Assembly: GCA_019454045.1 (NCBI GenBank)
Contig: SKCR01032779.1
Coordinates: 62,001 to 126,000 of the forward strand
Direction of reading: 5' to 3'
Source of the DNA: Zanthoxylum bungeanum
Taxonomy: Eukaryota; Streptophyta; Magnoliopsida; Sapindales; Rutaceae
Length of the DNA stretch: 64,000 nt
Part shown: positions 45,680 through 58,550 of the stretch, piece by piece
Numbering within the stretch: the first letter of the stretch is position 1
Layout of the letters: each line of letters begins with the position of its first letter
The notes under the pieces: model-generated
Told to the model about the DNA's origin: nothing
The model's input: the letters and a program-made list of their open reading frames with translations, nothing else
Database searches by the model: none
Position numbers and translations under genes: made by a program

Positions 45680-46084
45680 CGGAGGTGCAGTTTGTTGGAA
45701 GAGTTCCAAACGGGGATCAACAGCAGATTCCACCATTGAGGCGGAATATATTGCAGCTTCTAAAGCTGCAAAAGAGGCTTGTGGATAAAGAATTTTGTCA
45801 CAGAATTGGGAGTTGTCCCAAGTATCGAGAATGCAATTCTGTTATACTGTGATAATACCGGAGCCATTGCGCAAGCAAATGAAGCGAGGGAGCATCAGAA
45901 GTCGAAACATGTGGAACGCAAGTACCACATCATTTGAGAGATTGTGTCACGATGGGATATTGTCGTGTGCAAGGTACCGAGTGAAGATAATGTAGCAGAC
46001 CCGCTGACGAAGGCCATACCTCTGAAGTTGTTTGATAGACACGTGGAGTCGATGGGTATTAGATACAGTCGTTATTGGCACTAG
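45680..46084 (+). pseudogene. Copia RNase H C-terminus, 5'-truncated element
   Basis: The plus strand encodes the end of a copia pol: GGAVCWKSSKRGSTADSTIE, AEYIAASKAAKEA, then LYCDNTGAIAQA-like, QKSKHVERKYHII-like and VPSEDNVADPLTKAIPLK blocks, ending at a stop at 46082. At least two frameshifts and a stop are present. Everything upstream is absent: the left edge joins directly to gypsy D LTR sequence. Confidence 0.8.
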
Positions 46085-46100
46085 AGCAAGTGTGAGTTTT

Positions 46101-48456
46101 TGTTGGGGTTGGTGCTCAGAGCGCCAATTCCCAGTTGTACTTCTTTATGAATACTTCTGTAAAACGTTATTAATTTGAATAATATATGCAGTTTCTATAT
46201 TATATTATTTTAATATTTAATATGGTAAAGACGTAATGACCTTAGAATGACTAGTCATGGTGCAGTTGCAAAAGCGTCGCAACTGACATTGAGTTGTATC
46301 ATGACGTTGTCATTCTCAGACTGTTCCTGGTCAAGGTTTACACTACTTGGTCAGTATAGTAAACCCGTTGAGACCGGTACATGTCATATACTGGAATATA
46401 TGATTCCAATGGTTTCTCAATGAACCATAAGTCTTGGAGACTAGTATAGACATGTAGGTGTTCATAGCAGATAAACACTGAACGACTCACCGAAGATTCT
46501 TAATGGATGGTACACCAACGTCAATAAGAATCTTCACGGGTTGAGTAGCACTTGTGATTCTTAGACTTGAGATGCCATTGTGGGCACATGAGATGTCTTC
46601 TAAACTTAGATGGCAGTCACGTCACCGATCTATTTATATCAGACCTCCGCCTGTTCGTTGGGTGTAGATAGATCCTCAGGGTGTCCTATGTGTACCAAGA
46701 TAGGATCCGTCAGTTCTGTGTATCAGAGCATAGGTAGTCCATATGATTAGCAATCAGATAAAACCATGGGCCCGTGGTACAGTTTAGAAGCCAGTTCTAA
46801 ATATTCTTTTTGAGATTTCTAATAGAATAGTCGACTGGATAATCCCTATAGAGATTTGACGTTTACATCTATATCTCTGGGATTTATCCGGATACCTGTG
46901 AAGGAGGAATTATACATTTTCCATGACCTCGACCTGTATGATTCAGCGAGTTTATCTGTGGTCGTCATAATTTACGGGTGGATAAATTATGGACACAAAA
47001 TTGGATTTCGTGACGGATATGCCTTAATCTAGAGAGTCTCATTAATGAAATATACTCGTAGAGCACTAGGGAAACATTTATAAATAATATTGATTATTTA
47101 TAAAGCCGTTTAAAGGTTAAACGCAAAATACATGTGTAGGGACCCGATAGTCATTTCCTTAATTTTTGCATATTTGCATTTAATGCTTGATTAATTCAAA
47201 TACACATTAATTAATTGTCAAATTGAGATATTTGACTTATCATAAATGAATATATGTATTTAATATTTAATGTAAATATTATACATATATTTAATATATT
47301 TAAGTAATTAATTATTTATTTAATTGTTAAATGATTAAATTAATTAAAGTATAGATATTTTAAGTTATGATATTTGTTTTAATGGCTAAGTTGTAATTTT
47401 TGACTTGTTTGAATTTATCATTAAAGTGTAATGATCATTTAATCAAATTGGCAAGTTGAAATTTAAATGAAATTAAAACAAAATGTCTTTATTTTTTTCC
47501 TAGCCAAGTTCGGCCAAGGGTTAAAAAATACACAAGTATATATTGTTTTGTTTCTTTTAGGGTTTGAATAAGCTAATACACTTTATCAAAACTCCATTAA
47601 AATAAAGCAAAGAAGGTAGAGAGAAATAAAAGAAAAATCAAAGAAAAACTTGGAATTTAGTAAGTATTTCCAACTTTCCATTAGAGAGTAAATTGTTCCA
47701 CTTGTTGTGGGCTTCACTTGGTGATGTTCTTGAGTTTTTCTATTCTTTTTTCTTTTTGTATTTGATGGATGAAAGTTTGATGAAGGGGTTTAGCATGTAT
47801 GAAGTTGGAAGAATGTTACTAGTGTAGTAATAAGCATTCTTTTTATGGTTTTAGAACTTTGTTGCCATTCAAGAGTTATTGACCCACTCTTAAATGACCT
47901 ACAATTTTTCTATAGTTGTTTCATTGTTTAACCAAATTGGTCTAATTTGTCCAATTTGAAGAAATTGAAAAATTAGGGTTTAAGACCACTTCCAAATTTG
48001 GGGCTTTTCATTTATATGGTGTATTTGGATGTGTATATGATACATATTAAATCTTATGTTGATTGGATTTCATTTGCATGTGTTATGAACAATGGAAGTG
48101 CAAAATGCACAATATGCCACTTAGGAAGCATTCGGCCATGATGAGAAATTTTGGGTTTTATGTTGCAAATTGTATTTTGACATTTGTGACATATTTAATT
48201 CATGTTAGTAATGATTTAGAATCATTCAAAAAAAATTTGAACAATTTCGGATTAAAATAACCAAAATGTTATGTTTAAGGGCAATTCGATAAATTCACAT
48301 GAATATGATTTATGGTGTTTTATTTCATAATTTGATTATTGGATAATAAAATAAATAAGTTTATTTTATTAATCCGAGAAAAAGTTTTGAAATCGGAAAA
48401 TTCGATTTTCCACTGTTTCCGTTGCGTTACCGTATTTAGCCCCTAAAACCCCTACA
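46101..48456 (+). repeat. 3' LTR of the truncated copia fragment
   Basis: This 2356-bp LTR starts TGTTGGGGTTGGTGCTC right after an AAGTGTGAGTTTT polypurine-like tract and ends CCCCTACA. It is the same family as 58551-60902 and, in reverse, 29566-34353 and 50683-52575. A TATATAT box lies at about 47537. Confidence 0.85.
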
Positions 48457-49341
48457 AGTTCAGGACTAAGGATGACAGATGCCCTTAGATCCTAGTTTCA
48501 GGGTCAGGCAATAGCCTAGATCCGTACTCCTCGCTCTAGTTCAGTGGCTTGGGGGACGACGATACGTACACCCCAAGTTCACTAGTTTAGGCGTATGAGG
48601 AGACGACAATACGTAACGCCCCCATACGTCAGGTTTTGCAAAGACAGAATAGATTTTTAGAAAATAATTTTCAGAGATCAGTTTACAGATACATATTTCA
48701 GAAATAATTTTCAGAGAAAAATTTTCTAGAAAGGAAAGTTTTCGGAAACAACAGTTTTATAAAAGATTTTTAGAAAAGATTTTCATAAAGGTTTCTAGAA
48801 AGATAACTACTTTCAGGAAATAAACGTTTTTGAGAAAAGATTCGATTTGATTTCCAAAATATGAGTTTTCATAAAGTATTTCAGTTTTCATTTTAAAACA
48901 TTCCACTCACTAGGTCGTTCAAAACGATCTAACACCCCCCCCCCCCCCCACTCTCAGTTTCTTTGTTTTACAGGTGTACCCGGAGGACGAGCTCGAGATG
49001 ATGGATACTTATGGTAGTCACAAGAGGGTCTGAGTCAACCAAATTGAATTACAGTTCAGTCAGAGTCATGTACAGTCATGCATCATGCACGTTCGATAGT
49101 AAAGATTGCATTATAATACGTTTAAGTATTCATTATTAGAATTGTATTATGAAGAACCGTTAAGAACATGGCATGAGTAAAATAATGCATGTACGTTAAA
49201 TTGAGTTTGGGCAATGGTCCCATGCTTAAGTTATATTTAAGATGAGTTATTAGTATTGTATACAGTCAATGAGTTAGAGGCTCAGGGGGATAGGATGGCC
49301 TATTCACTACCGGTAGCATCTTCGGATTGGGGGATGTTACA

Positions 49342-49576
49342 CGAGATTCATCCACCAATAAATTTAGAACTTCCTATATCAGTTTTATGGTAGCGTAATT
49401 ACAAAGTAGTTCAATTTTTTTAAAGAATAGTATGACTAATAATTAAATCTTCTCACATTTATGTGATCATAATTTGAACAAGACTTCTCTTATAACGTAA
49501 TTATCACCCACAAAATGATTTGAATCCAATTTAAAAATATTTAAAAGAATTTTCAACGCTCACAAACGACTGGAAT
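49342..49576. other. Sequence flanking gypsy D
   Basis: AT-rich, with no gene or recognisable element. Confidence 0.4.
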
Positions 49577-50682
49577 TGTAATAACTCAAAAATCTCTAAT
49601 GGTATATATGGCTTTTCCTTAAAAATTCAGTGGTCAAATGATCAAAAGAGGTCAAGGTTAAAGTAATTAATTTTGGTTATTTGTGATTAAAAAAGGAAAG
49701 TGATAAAATTTGAGAGGGGCTGATTGAAATTAGCCAGCCCACTATTTAAGCAACTTATCCTCATTCTTGAGCCAAAACGTTTGGGAGAGAGAATGTGAGA
49801 AGAAGAGAGAGATTGAAAGAAATCCGGCCGTTTGAGGGCAAATTTTGGTGAAACAAGTTAGGGAAAATGTAGAGAAAAACATGGGAAGTACTTTGGTGGC
49901 TGTATTATTAAGTGTGGTTTATATATTCAGTGAAATCGATACTAGAAAGGGGATGTTGTTTTTGGTGATTTCACGACAAATCATAGCTCAAATAGACACA
50001 CGACCACTACCATTTAATTCAGGATGTCACCATAGTGTCCATAGTGTCAGCATTTATCAGTACGTGGGCCTCACATGTTGACACATGTGGCGACGTATGA
50101 AGGTTGAACATCTCTGGTGCGCTAGGCCGATCCTTTCCCACTGTAATGAACTCGAACTTTGACTTTTCTTATATTTAAGTTATAATATCGGGTTTTTACG
50201 CATATTAATTTGACCAATTCGAATAATTTAATTGTATTAATTATTGAATTATGAAGTTGGATATAATGTGTTGCTATTGGTGGTTATTGTAGACTCTGGA
50301 TGAGTATTTTGTGGTATTGGGTTGTAAATAGGAAGTCCATATTTTAAATAGAACCATGTCGAATTTCTGTTAGAATGCACGGGGATTTTAATTAGAAAAC
50401 ATTTTGCCATCTCAAGTTCGAGGAGTTACTTTACGATCAGCTATTGGAGGTCACCGATAAGAGGGACTCATTTTCTGAGTGGGCAACGTACCTCGTAAGG
50501 CTTTTCAAGCGGGCCCGAGGAGAGTCATTTGGTATGATACCATCATGATTGGGTTGGTTTCACATTTCGAATGTTGGATTGAGGTAGAGATTTAGTTACT
50601 TATATTAAGTGTGGTTTATATATATATATATATATATTATTTTCCATATTTTATAATTGTGGGATGGTGCGTTGGATGGTAT

Positions 50683-52575
50683 TGTTGGGGTTTTGGGCGG
50701 TAATTTAGGTAAACGCAGCGGAACGCGGAAAATCAAAATTTTTTGATTTCGATAATTTTTCTTGGGTAATTAATTTATTTTAATTACTCAATACTTAAAA
50801 ACTGAAATTTTTACCCAAAAATCAGATTTTTCGTAAATTACCGCTTAGCCCCTAAACTTTATATTTTAATCATTTTAGTCCTAAATTGTCAAATACAATT
50901 CTAATTGATTCCAAATCAATCTCAAAATGATTTATACATGAAAATACATTTTGCAACTCAAGAAAACAGATTTTCTAGTGATTTCCGAATGGTCCCCATT
51001 TTTTCAAGAATTTATAATTTGGTCCTTTTTGTTCAAAACATGTCAAAATCAAATCCAAAAATTCCCAAATTTAATATACATCATATATACATCAAATTAC
51101 ATCACATATATGAAAATTCCCAAATTTGGAGTGGGTTATGAACCCTAATTTTATAATTTCAACAAATTGACAAATTAATACCAAATTAATTAAATTCAAC
51201 ACTTTAATTCAATTCCCACCACACCAAACAAGTCTCATCATCATGAAACAACTCAAGAACAATTTTAGGTCATTTATGAGTGGCTAAGTAATTCTATAAT
51301 GGCAACAACATTATCAAATAATGAAAAGAATACTTTATTACACCTAATAATCATTCTTTAAATTCATACATGCTTACATATTTCTATCAAGCTTCCAACC
51401 ATCAAAATACATCCAAAAAAGAGTAGAGAACAAACTAAGCTACACATGTTGAAGCCTAATATGATAGAAACAAATTTCATGTAGAAAAAAGTAAGACAAA
51501 CTTACTAAAATACTTGATTTTCCAAGCTTTTTCTTCCTTTCTCTTTCTCTCTATCTTTTTTTTGTATTTTGATTGTAGGATTCTTGAAAATTATGAAACA
51601 AAAAATCAAAACAAGACTTATATTTTTTTTTCATCATGACCGAAAATATGACAAAAAATATTAGCCAAGTGTTTTAATTTTTGTTTTAATAAAATGGAAA
51701 ATGATTTAATAAAATTTATGGTGTAAAATAATTAATCAAATTAATGTTTATCACAAATCATCCAATTAAATCATGCCATTTAAAATCAATCAAAATTGGC
51801 CAAAAAAAACAATCATAAAAAACCATTTAGCTTACTTTATTAAAGTAAACTACATATTAATTATTTAATTAATTTAATTATTCAACATTTGAATAATCAA
51901 ATAATTAAATACAAATATCTCAAATATATGTATTATATTTACATTAAATAATCAAAATACATATATTAATAATAAATGTCAAATATCACAATTCGACATT
52001 TAATAAATGGCCGAAAGATCTCAAACATATGTATTTTCATTTATCCGTTAAACGACTTATAAATAATCAGTATTATTTATAAAAGTTACCCTAGTGCCCT
52101 ACGAGTATATCTCATTAGTGAGACTCTCTAGGTTCAAGCATATCCGTCACGAAATCCAATTTAATGTCCATAATCTACCCATCCATGAATTATGACGAAC
52201 ACAGATAAAATCTCTGAACCATATAGGTCGAGGTCACTGCATACGTATAATCCTTCCGTCACAAGTATCCGAATTATCCCAGATATATAGATATAAATGT
52301 TAAATCTCTATAGGTATAATCTCGTCGACGATTCTATTAGCAATCTCTTAAAAAAAACTTAGAACTGATTTCTGCAGTGTACCACAAGCCCATGAATTTA
52401 ACAGATTTCTAATTCCATAATGGATACCTATGCTCTGTACACAGAACTGACGGATCCTATCTTGATACACACATGATATCCTGAGGATCAGTCCACACCC
52501 AACGAATATGCGGAGGTCTGATCTAAATAGATCGGTGACGTGACTGTCATCAAAGTGTGGAGGATACCTCATACA
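50683..52575 (-). repeat. Truncated copia LTR, reverse orientation
   Basis: The left edge, TGTTGGGGTTTTGGGCGG, is the reverse of the end of the 46101-48456 LTR. Homology runs to about 52575 and stops inside the LTR (about 450 bp short of its start), so one end is deleted. No TSD is visible. Confidence 0.75.
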
Positions 52576-53105
52576 GGTATAACGTGACCTTCATGATTTG
52601 ATAATATGTTTTGACTTTGATAAACAATTACATGATAATAGAAAATGAATAATTCGACTGGATTTGTTAATTAAATAAAGTTTTCGATATATGTGTTGCA
52701 TGATTTTGCTATGATCCTTGGTGTCAGGTTATTATTCATAGCCTCGTATAGAGTGTTTAGCTTAAAGCCCCATTTTTGTTTGTCTGATTACACAACCCCG
52801 TGCAGTATATTCACAACCTTTTGTGGAGTCTGGTTCACAGCTCCTAAATTGGGTGTTTGGTTTATGGCCCCATTTAAGTCACTAATTATATGGCTCCACT
52901 GGCACATTGATTATTCACAATCCCTTTATGGTATCCGGCACACGGCCCCGTTTGGGCGACCGATTATGTGGCACATTGATTATTCACAACTCCCATATTT
53001 TGTGTCTTGTTACGCGACCCTATGTAGCATTACTCAGATCTACCCTTGAAGTGTGACCACATGACAGTTTTTTGTAAGATTATTAGGTTATATTGATGAT
53101 GCATA

Positions 53106-53110
<5 letters not shown>

Positions 53111-53164
<54 letters not shown>
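53111..53164. repeat. (AT)27 microsatellite
   Basis: An uninterrupted AT repeat followed by three GTAT units. Confidence 0.95.
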
Positions 53165-53176
<12 letters not shown>

Positions 53177-53756
53177 TTGTATAAATTGTTAGATTTTTTT
53201 AAGTCGCATCATCGATATTTGTTTATAAATTAGACATCCTTATATTTATATTTACTAAACTAACCATGTAGGATTTATAAAACCAAATTAAGGTGAGTAT
53301 ATGTAATCCTTATAGAGCGCATGGTTTTACTCATCCATTAATTTTAACCATCCAGATAGAATCGTGTGTATCTTGGGAGAATCAACAATGAGGTTGATTT
53401 TCCTTGACGACTTGGATCATGTCGAGTGGTTTTTTCACTAGGCGGTCATTGAACGTTTTTGAAGTTCTTGACTTATATTCAGTTTACCAACTTATGTCAA
53501 ATGTTAGATGATGCATAGTATTACTGGACCATTATTTTGAATTTTGATTATTTAATTACGAAAAATGTTCAGAATGTTTTTAAATATTTTATACATGATC
53601 TTGTGTTTATTAATATTTTAAAAGTCATCGAGACATGTTTTTCAAAATTTTTGATTTTTTGAATATTGGTCTTTAATTCTTACTTTTTAGTTTTATAATT
53701 ATTTAAATGTCATTGATCCCGATTTTGATCCCGATTTTGAGTCGCGGCAAAAACCA

Positions 53757-54481
53757 CTTCACATAGAAATGATTTATAACAAAACTATTGGGTGGGTCAT
53801 ATTTATTTTTCTCTTACAATCTCATAATCATGATGAATTAATAAAGATTTTGACTAGCACTTGGAAATTTCGGATTCTAAAATTTTATACATAGGATGCC
53901 CTAATTAAAAAGGAAGATCATTTTACTGCATGGGCAGGGGTGATTCCAGCAAAAAAGTGAAGAACCAGGCCCATTATAGAAGCCATTGATTTATGCCAAA
54001 GTTAAGTTTTCAGAAACTGCATCTAATTCCCTTATCTGAGAGTGAGATGTTGCACTTGCTATTGCAGTAATGCTGGTTTGTCGCTTTCTAAAATCAGTCT
54101 TCTCGTACAAGACTCCAACCCTTGCCTTTTCTGCAGATTCTCTTAAACAAAAGTAAAGGAAAATAAATGCATGAAAGTGTGGAGTAATTGCCTAATATAA
54201 CAGGAATATGAATATGAGTGAGGTAATATTATAAATTAATAAATATATAATATAATATATATAATTGTATTAAATATTAAAATTATCATTTATATAGTAG
54301 TTTTTTAAATATTTTTTATCGTGCATATGAAGGAAAAAAATTTAAAACCACCCATTCAACAATCTAATATTTGTCACCGTATTAAAATATTAAAAAATTA
54401 CCAAATACACGTATATATATTTAATATAATATACATGTTTTATGCTAATTAGTTAGTTGTATTACATCACACATATTTCCG
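53757..54481. other. Unassigned AT-rich sequence
   Basis: No ORF or transposon motif is visible. It is one of the few stretches without evident retroelement similarity. Confidence 0.4.
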
Positions 54482-54665
54482 ATGGGGTGAGCAAAACAGG
54501 ATACTCTACCCTGTTTTAGGTGGAACCAGAATCTACCTTAAAAAATTTGGTTCCAAAAGTTTTAGAACCATAATACCATATTAAATAGGGTACCCTACTC
54601 ATCGGTTCCGGTTTGATTCCAGGGTACCATATTTTGGACCCAATATATTAATACTGAAAAAATAC
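54482..54665. mobile_element. hAT-like nonautonomous fragment
   Basis: It begins GATGGGGTGAGCAAAACAGG and repeats GGTTCC and GGTACC-like words, a style found at the ends of plant nonautonomous hAT elements. No matching right end or 8-bp TSD was found. The related GGTTCC word at about 55722 could mark a distant right part. Confidence 0.3.
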
Positions 54666-54791
54666 AATGCTTTCTTTTGAATTTTCATTGTTTTGTTATT
54701 TATATTTGTTTGTTGTTAGAAGTATAGTAGTGAGCTAATTTGTATTTGGTATTCTCTTCTATCAATATAATAAGATGAGATGTATGCAGAA

Positions 54792-55441
54792 TAGGGATAG
54801 CAGTGGGTAGGGTTTGATGTGGGTTTGTCATTACCAAACCTGCACCCGCATATGTAAATAAATTACCAAATCCGCACTATACCCATTGCGGGTTTTAATT
54901 TTCATTACCAAACCCGCACCCGCATATAAAAATAAATTACCAACCATGCACTGGTACCCAGCGGATTTTTTGCGGGTTTTTAAAATATTGAATTCCCTTA
55001 TGCTTTTAATAATACAATCTTTTTAATTAAACATTGATATTTTTTCATAACATACAAAAAAATATATTTGAAAGTTTATAAATTAGGACACATAAATAAA
55101 AGTTTAAAATGTTTATAACATAATGTCAAATTCATACTATTATAATTACATCCATGAATTACTAGCTGAATATAATTCATTATGTTAAATTCATATCATC
55201 AAAATTATTGAACCATGACCAAAAGTAATTCAAAAATATTAAGAGAGAGCAATTCAAAAATGGTAAATTAGTGAGTCCTTTTATATCAGAGATTTTTTTG
55301 CCCTAAAGATATAAAAAAAAATAAAAAATTTAAGTTTGCGGGTAGTGGATACCCGCTGTGGGTATCCGTTGGTTTTACTTAATTACCAAACTCGCAGCGG
55401 TTGTTTTTTTAAAAATTACCAAACCCGCTTAAATATTTACC
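54792..55441. mobile_element. hAT-like element with subterminal ACCCGC repeats, right end missing
   Basis: The left end, TAGGGATAGCAGTGGGTAGG, resembles the TAGGGATGGCAATGGG ends of plant hAT elements. Inside, ATTACCAAACCYGCACCCGC occurs twice (about 54831 and 54904), and GCGGGT/ACCCGC words recur up to 55430. There is no transposase ORF. The inverted right terminus is absent. Confidence 0.4.
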
Positions 55442-55521
55442 AATATATATATATATAAGTATTATAAATAATAATAGAAAATAAAAGAAAAGGAAATTCA
55501 GAAAGGAGCAAGGATGCAACA

Positions 55522-55559
55522 TTATTATATAGTTCAACTTCAAAAAAAAAAAAAAAAAA
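55522..55559 (+). mobile_element. 38-bp poly(A) micro-insertion, TSD GATGCAACA
   Basis: A 20-bp segment followed by 18 A is flanked by GATGCAACA on both sides (55513-55521 and 55560-55568). Variable-length TSD plus poly(A) is the mark of LINE-driven retroposition. The insert is too short to identify. Confidence 0.6.
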
Positions 55560-55568
55560 GATGCAACA

Positions 55569-57169
55569 CAGAGTCTTTCTAAAAAGCCACAGTTATAATC
55601 AATCAAAGAGTAACAGAAGAAATCAATACATTCAGAATTTATTAAAAATATAAAATCAGAACCAAAATTTAATTTTTAAAATATAAAATTAGAATCAAAA
55701 TTTATTTTTTATTCGGTTCCAAATAATTACGAATCTATCTATAACTGTTACACACCGTTGTAGCCAGAGAATTACTCTCTTTCAAGATATTATTAGATTT
55801 TTGCAACATTTGATGGTAAAAATAAACAAGAGATTCTCCTCATGACACGTGTCCCTTTTATTCTTCTACATCTTTCTTGTGAAAATCCATTTTGTCTGTG
55901 CATGTAAAATACAATTATTACTTGTATATCACGGGGAATATTCCTTGTCGTTTTCTCTCTCATCTATTTTTCTTTTAAGATTAAAATTGTTGAAAATCGA
56001 CACCGAGTTGTCGAATTAATTGGTTGGGAAAGCAACGGGCACCTTGCTTGAAGTTCATGCATGTTGTCTAATTTAATTTTTATGTGTGTACTACTGCATT
56101 GTTGACTGCTGCATTTCATTGATATGAAAAATTAACATATCGAATAAACCTCTAGATCTTTCAACAGTGAATTTATTTGATTAGTAGGAAATTAAAAGTA
56201 AATTTAACAGATAGACAAGAAAAAACATAAAGACAATGATTTATGTGGTTCGGCAGAGAGTGACTCCAACCTACGTCAACGAGAGAAAGGTGGGTGCATT
56301 TTATTCCTACTCGAGGTCAAGATCGACCCGAGCTACAAGTGGATGGGTATATAAGATTACAGAAATATGTAACTCGGGTCTTACAACAAGTTCGGTATAA
56401 ATCTCTCAGGTGGTCTGATACTGACCTACTTTCTCTCTCTAGCACTAACTCTTCAACTCTCACATTCTCTCTAAGTGGTGAGATGCAAAATTTGCCAACC
56501 ATTGAATCTGAGATTTCAACCTCTTTACCTAAACTCCCAAATCCACTATTTTACCAACTCATGATATCAGCCGTCGTCATCAGGCCATCATCGTCCCCAT
56601 GTTGCTTTCTCAACCACTCAATAAACAACTATACTGTCACTAGGTTCAACCATCCCTGTCAGTAGAAATCCATCATTATAACCTTTTAACCACCACCACA
56701 CACTTTGGGACGTAGTCCTCCGGAAGCCCATCTCCTCACATAGGGCATATCTCATATGACTTAAATATAGATTGGCATCCCATTTTCATTCCTCAGGTCG
56801 GTATACCAAGACATATGATACTTGTCAAACTCCATCTAGCTTTCTCAATTAGGTCGGGTCAGCAAGCATGGACATCATCAGGTCGGGCTCAATAAATTCT
56901 CTAATAACCCCAAATCCATCATTCCTTCACTAGATCGAGTCGGTATGATAACTCACTAAATCCTTGACATGTTATGCCATTTGGGTGAACTCCTTTGTAC
57001 AATATGGTCGGGTCCTTCTGTCAAACTCTGTCTGTATCTTCAGGCCCATATGCCTTTATTATCCATTTTTGGCTAAGTACAATACCCATTATGCCTCTCC
57101 TCGACATTTGAACACTTTCCAAGGTGAAAAACCACCATCAACATGAGCTATATGCGCCAACGGCATGTT
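55569..57169. other. Mostly unassigned, retroelement-like sequence
   Basis: Bases 55569-56219 show nothing recognisable. At about 56237 the phrase TATGTGGTTCGGCAGAGAG followed by CCAACCTACGTC resembles a phrase repeated in many plant retroelements. The 123-codon ORF at 56294-56665 shows no domain. Confidence 0.35.
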
Positions 57170-57670
57170 AAGGGCAGTGAACGTTGCGCCTCTAGTAACA
57201 TGTGCGACCTTGATCTAGGGTCTCCTATCGGCCGATAGGCTACCCTGAGTTATTGGCCTAAACTTCCTTTGCCTTGGGGCCGGTCCTCTCTGACCATTGC
57301 CAATATCACCCTGATTTTCTTATCTTCGCTCATTCTTTACCTGAGCAGCGCCCCCTGGGTTATCTTCTCCTATTCTTCTAGTAAAACAAATTTCCTCACA
57401 TACTCTAGGGTCGCGGCATAGTCTGGTACCTCCTGGATCCTTAGGTGGGACCATAATTTCCCAACTCTCAAAGCTCCTTTAAAGCTCTCCAACGCTTCTG
57501 GGGATTATACACTTCGACCTTTAATACTAAGCTATGGTATCTGTCGATGAAACTCTTCAGAGACTGGTCATCTCTCTACTTTATCATCCTTAATGACCCA
57601 TCCGTCTTCATTGGTGCGCATGCTCTTTTAAAGTGGAGCACGGAGGACATCCCCAACTATGAAAAATTAC
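57170..57670 (-). pseudogene. Possible gypsy gag remnant
   Basis: The minus strand gives, with several stops, a Gag-like order: QSLKSFIDRYHSLVLKVEV-like sequence in the shifted reading at about 57540, then a proline-poor charged linker. The match is weak: it rests on one SLxxFIxRY-like block. Function is lost. Confidence 0.3.
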
Positions 57671-57693
57671 AGATGCTCCATGAAGTCATATAT

Positions 57694-58550
57694 TGGAGTT
57701 GATGCTTGGACTACCAATCCGAATAATGTATTGTATATTTTATTATTTATTAATAAAATTACTACATTTTCATTTCATACTTTATTAATGGTATCGTCAT
57801 TATGCATATTAGAATGATGTATAAATATGCTAAGAATGACATCAACCTTAGAATAGTCTTTTAGTAATACTAGACATTAGGTGGTTTAATATTGGGATAA
57901 GTATTACTATTGTAAACTATTCTTAAAGTAAATATTCATAGTCGTTGGTTTTGGATTACGATCGAATTCTTATAACCTAGAAGACTAGCACATGTCGTTG
58001 ATGGAGTTGGTGCTTGGAGTGCCAATCCGATTTATATATTTTATTATTTATTAATAAAATAACTATATTTTTCATTTCATACCTTATTAATGGTATTGTC
58101 ATTATGCGTATTAAATTAATGTATAGATATGCTAAGAATGACATCGACCTTATAATAGTTTTGACACTAGGTGTAAACTATTCTTAAAGTAAATATTCCT
58201 AGTCGTTGGTTTTGGAATACGGTCGAATTCCTATAACCTATAAGACTAGCACATGTCGTATATTGGAATTGGAGTTCCAATGTTTTAACGCGATATACTA
58301 TGAGTTTTGGAAACTCGTATAGACATGCGGGTATTCGTTGGAGCGAATACTGAATGACTCACAAGTGATTCCTAATAGTTGGAAGTACACACCACCATCA
58401 ATAGGAATCTCCTCGAGTCGAGTAGCATATGTAATCCTTTGACTATAAGATAGCATTAATTTTGTGTGAGATCCTCCACACTTAGATGCCATGTATTTCA
58501 GAAACATTTCATGATCTGACATCTAGATGTTCGTTGGGTGTGGACCGATG
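57694..58550 (+). repeat. Diverged copia LTR fragment with internal duplication
   Basis: A start like TTGGTGCTTGGAGTGCCAA occurs at about 58012 and, slightly diverged, at about 57698. About 312 bp (57694-58005) is repeated in tandem from 58006. The later part shares blocks such as GAATGACTCAC, TCAATAGGAATCT and TTCGTTGGGTGTGGA with the 58551 LTR, but is clearly a different subfamily. It ends where copia F begins. Confidence 0.65.

Larger units (their letters stand above)
27546..49341 (+). mobile_element. Ty3/gypsy element D (Del/Tekay-like), with nested insertions
   Basis: The right LTR (44321-49341) and the right part of a matching LTR (27546-29488) bound an interior with a TGGTATCAGAGA primer site at 29493. 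The end of the interior (GATTCGAGGACGAATCC, then TAGGGGAGAATT) resembles the 3' end of Del/Tekay gypsy elements. No readable gag or pol remains. Four insertions are nested in it: a solo copia LTR holding a solo gypsy LTR, full-length copia E, and a truncated copia piece in the right LTR. Confidence 0.7.
44321..49341 (+). repeat. Right LTR of gypsy D, interrupted
   Basis: It runs TGTAACGTCC...GGATGTTACA. A copia fragment at 45680-48456 is inside it. Without that fragment it is about 2.25 kb, plus about 320 bp lost at the insertion. GCGTCGCGATGC-like motifs lie at about 45290-45450. A run of about 15 C lies at 48934-48949. Confidence 0.8.
49577..53756 (+). repeat. Probable gypsy LTR, split by a truncated copia LTR
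   Basis: It starts TGTAATAACTCAAAAATC, a start seen in many plant gypsy LTRs, and has a TATTTAAG promoter word at about 49744 followed by a purine-rich transcript start. After the copia LTR insert (50683-52575) it resumes with phrases such as CACACGGCCCCGTTTGGGCG that recur in plant gypsy LTRs. The right end is not clear. The ORF at 49845-50081 has no recognisable domain. Confidence 0.4.

Noticed and set aside
48934..48949. A run of about 15 C
   Set aside because: A simple homopolymer in an LTR, possibly of uncertain length in the assembly; no biological meaning is supported.
56294..56665. A 123-codon plus-strand ORF
   Set aside because: Ser-rich, with no domain, no promoter context and no continuing frame. 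It lies in retroelement-like sequence.
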